Assembly: GCF_900156475.1 (NCBI RefSeq)
Contig: NZ_FTNR01000012.1
Span: forward strand, 78,873 to 142,872
Direction of reading: 5' to 3'
Origin: Natronorubrum thiooxidans
GTDB taxonomy: Archaea > Halobacteriota > Halobacteria > Halobacteriales > Natrialbaceae
DNA length: 64,000 bases
Shown: in pieces, positions 63,833-64,000 of the stretch
Position numbering within the stretch: the first letter of the stretch is position 1
How the letters are laid out: every line of letters starts with the position of its first letter
Program-made: the position numbers and the translations under genes
Notes under the pieces: model-generated
Databases searched by the model: none
Told to the model about the DNA's origin: nothing
Seen by the model: only the letters and a program-made list of their open reading frames with translations

Positions 63833-64000
63833 TTGACGTCCTCCTGCGCCTAAAGTCGCAGGAATCCCGCGGTACTGCACCGCTGCGTTGGGAATTTCAG
63901 GTTTGCAACCCTACCAGACACCAATCCAGTTAGAATCTGAATGGTGCCCGCGGTCTTGCGGGTGGGGTCAACTGGGAGCGCCAAACCCCCGGTACTCCTA
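63833..64000 (-). mobile_element. Probable end of an IS200/IS605 (IS1341/TnpB)-type element, cut by the window
   Basis: Contains hairpins TCCTGCG-CCTAAAGT-CGCAGGA (about 63841-63862) and CCCGC-GGTCTT-GCGGG, and the end motif GGAGGACGTCAA on the minus strand. Such CTAAAG hairpins with a GTCAA end are, to my knowledge, common at the ends of haloarchaeal TnpB elements, where they are part of the omega RNA. No transposase is in the window, so the identity is inferred. Confidence 0.4.

Overview
The window is a 64 kb piece of a haloarchaeal chromosome (class Halobacteria; the genus cannot be fixed from the sequence). This rests on high GC with very acidic proteins, twin-arginine lipoproteins, halocyanin, a fused Kae1-Bud32 protein, aEF-1alpha followed by S10, archaeal S24e/S27ae, type IV pilins with the archaeal N-terminus, and TATA boxes about 27 nt before many start codons, implying leaderless mRNAs.

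Left part (1-11.5 kb): end of a peroxidase-related gene, a zinc/manganese ABC importer (znuA-znuC-znuB), glutamate synthase large subunit, prolyl-tRNA synthetase, a quinone oxidoreductase and an overlooked 41-residue membrane protein. At 11.5-19.0 kb lies a compact minus-strand operon: a UvrD/AddB-like helicase with destroyed ATPase motifs, a Fe-S nuclease-like protein with a destroyed catalytic motif, an intact AddA/AdnB-like helicase-nuclease, and a NUDIX hydrolase. It resembles a two-motor end-resection machine whose second subunit is split and catalytically dead.

Middle (19-49 kb): CBS protein, uvrA, stress proteins, two class V aminotransferases, a halocyanin plus sulfite-oxidase-type molybdoenzyme pair, FKBP isomerase, a diverged triose-phosphate isomerase, a lone NrfD-type membrane protein, a geranylgeranyl-reductase-like flavoprotein, CoaD, a GntA/YqcI-like protein overlapping an isochorismatase, MOSC, DUF2071, an SDR with duplicated 3' ends, UspA paralogs, ROK glucokinase, a PGF-CTERM LVIVD-repeat protein, a NifU-like protein, ACT protein plus homoserine dehydrogenase, and aEF-1alpha-S10.

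Right part (49-64 kb): a rhomboid protease is followed by tRNA-Ala(CGC). The last 15 bp of the tRNA recur at 53390-53404, just after the C-terminus of a tyrosine integrase, which outlines a decayed 3.5 kb integrated element carrying two pilin genes and small membrane proteins. Beyond it come tiny unlisted genes, a BNR-like propeller, S24e-S27ae-Kae1/Bud32, an XTP/dITP diphosphatase, a PIN protein with a 38-residue overlapping partner, a MOT1-type transporter, an H-NOX plus chemotaxis-transducer operon and a DapA-family aldolase. The right edge shows hairpins like the end of an IS200/IS605-type element set immediately before that aldolase.

A palindromic repeat of about 84 bp occurs three times (25.6, 27.7 and 53.8 kb) plus one truncated copy (54.2 kb). 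No CRISPR array, rRNA or replication origin was seen.
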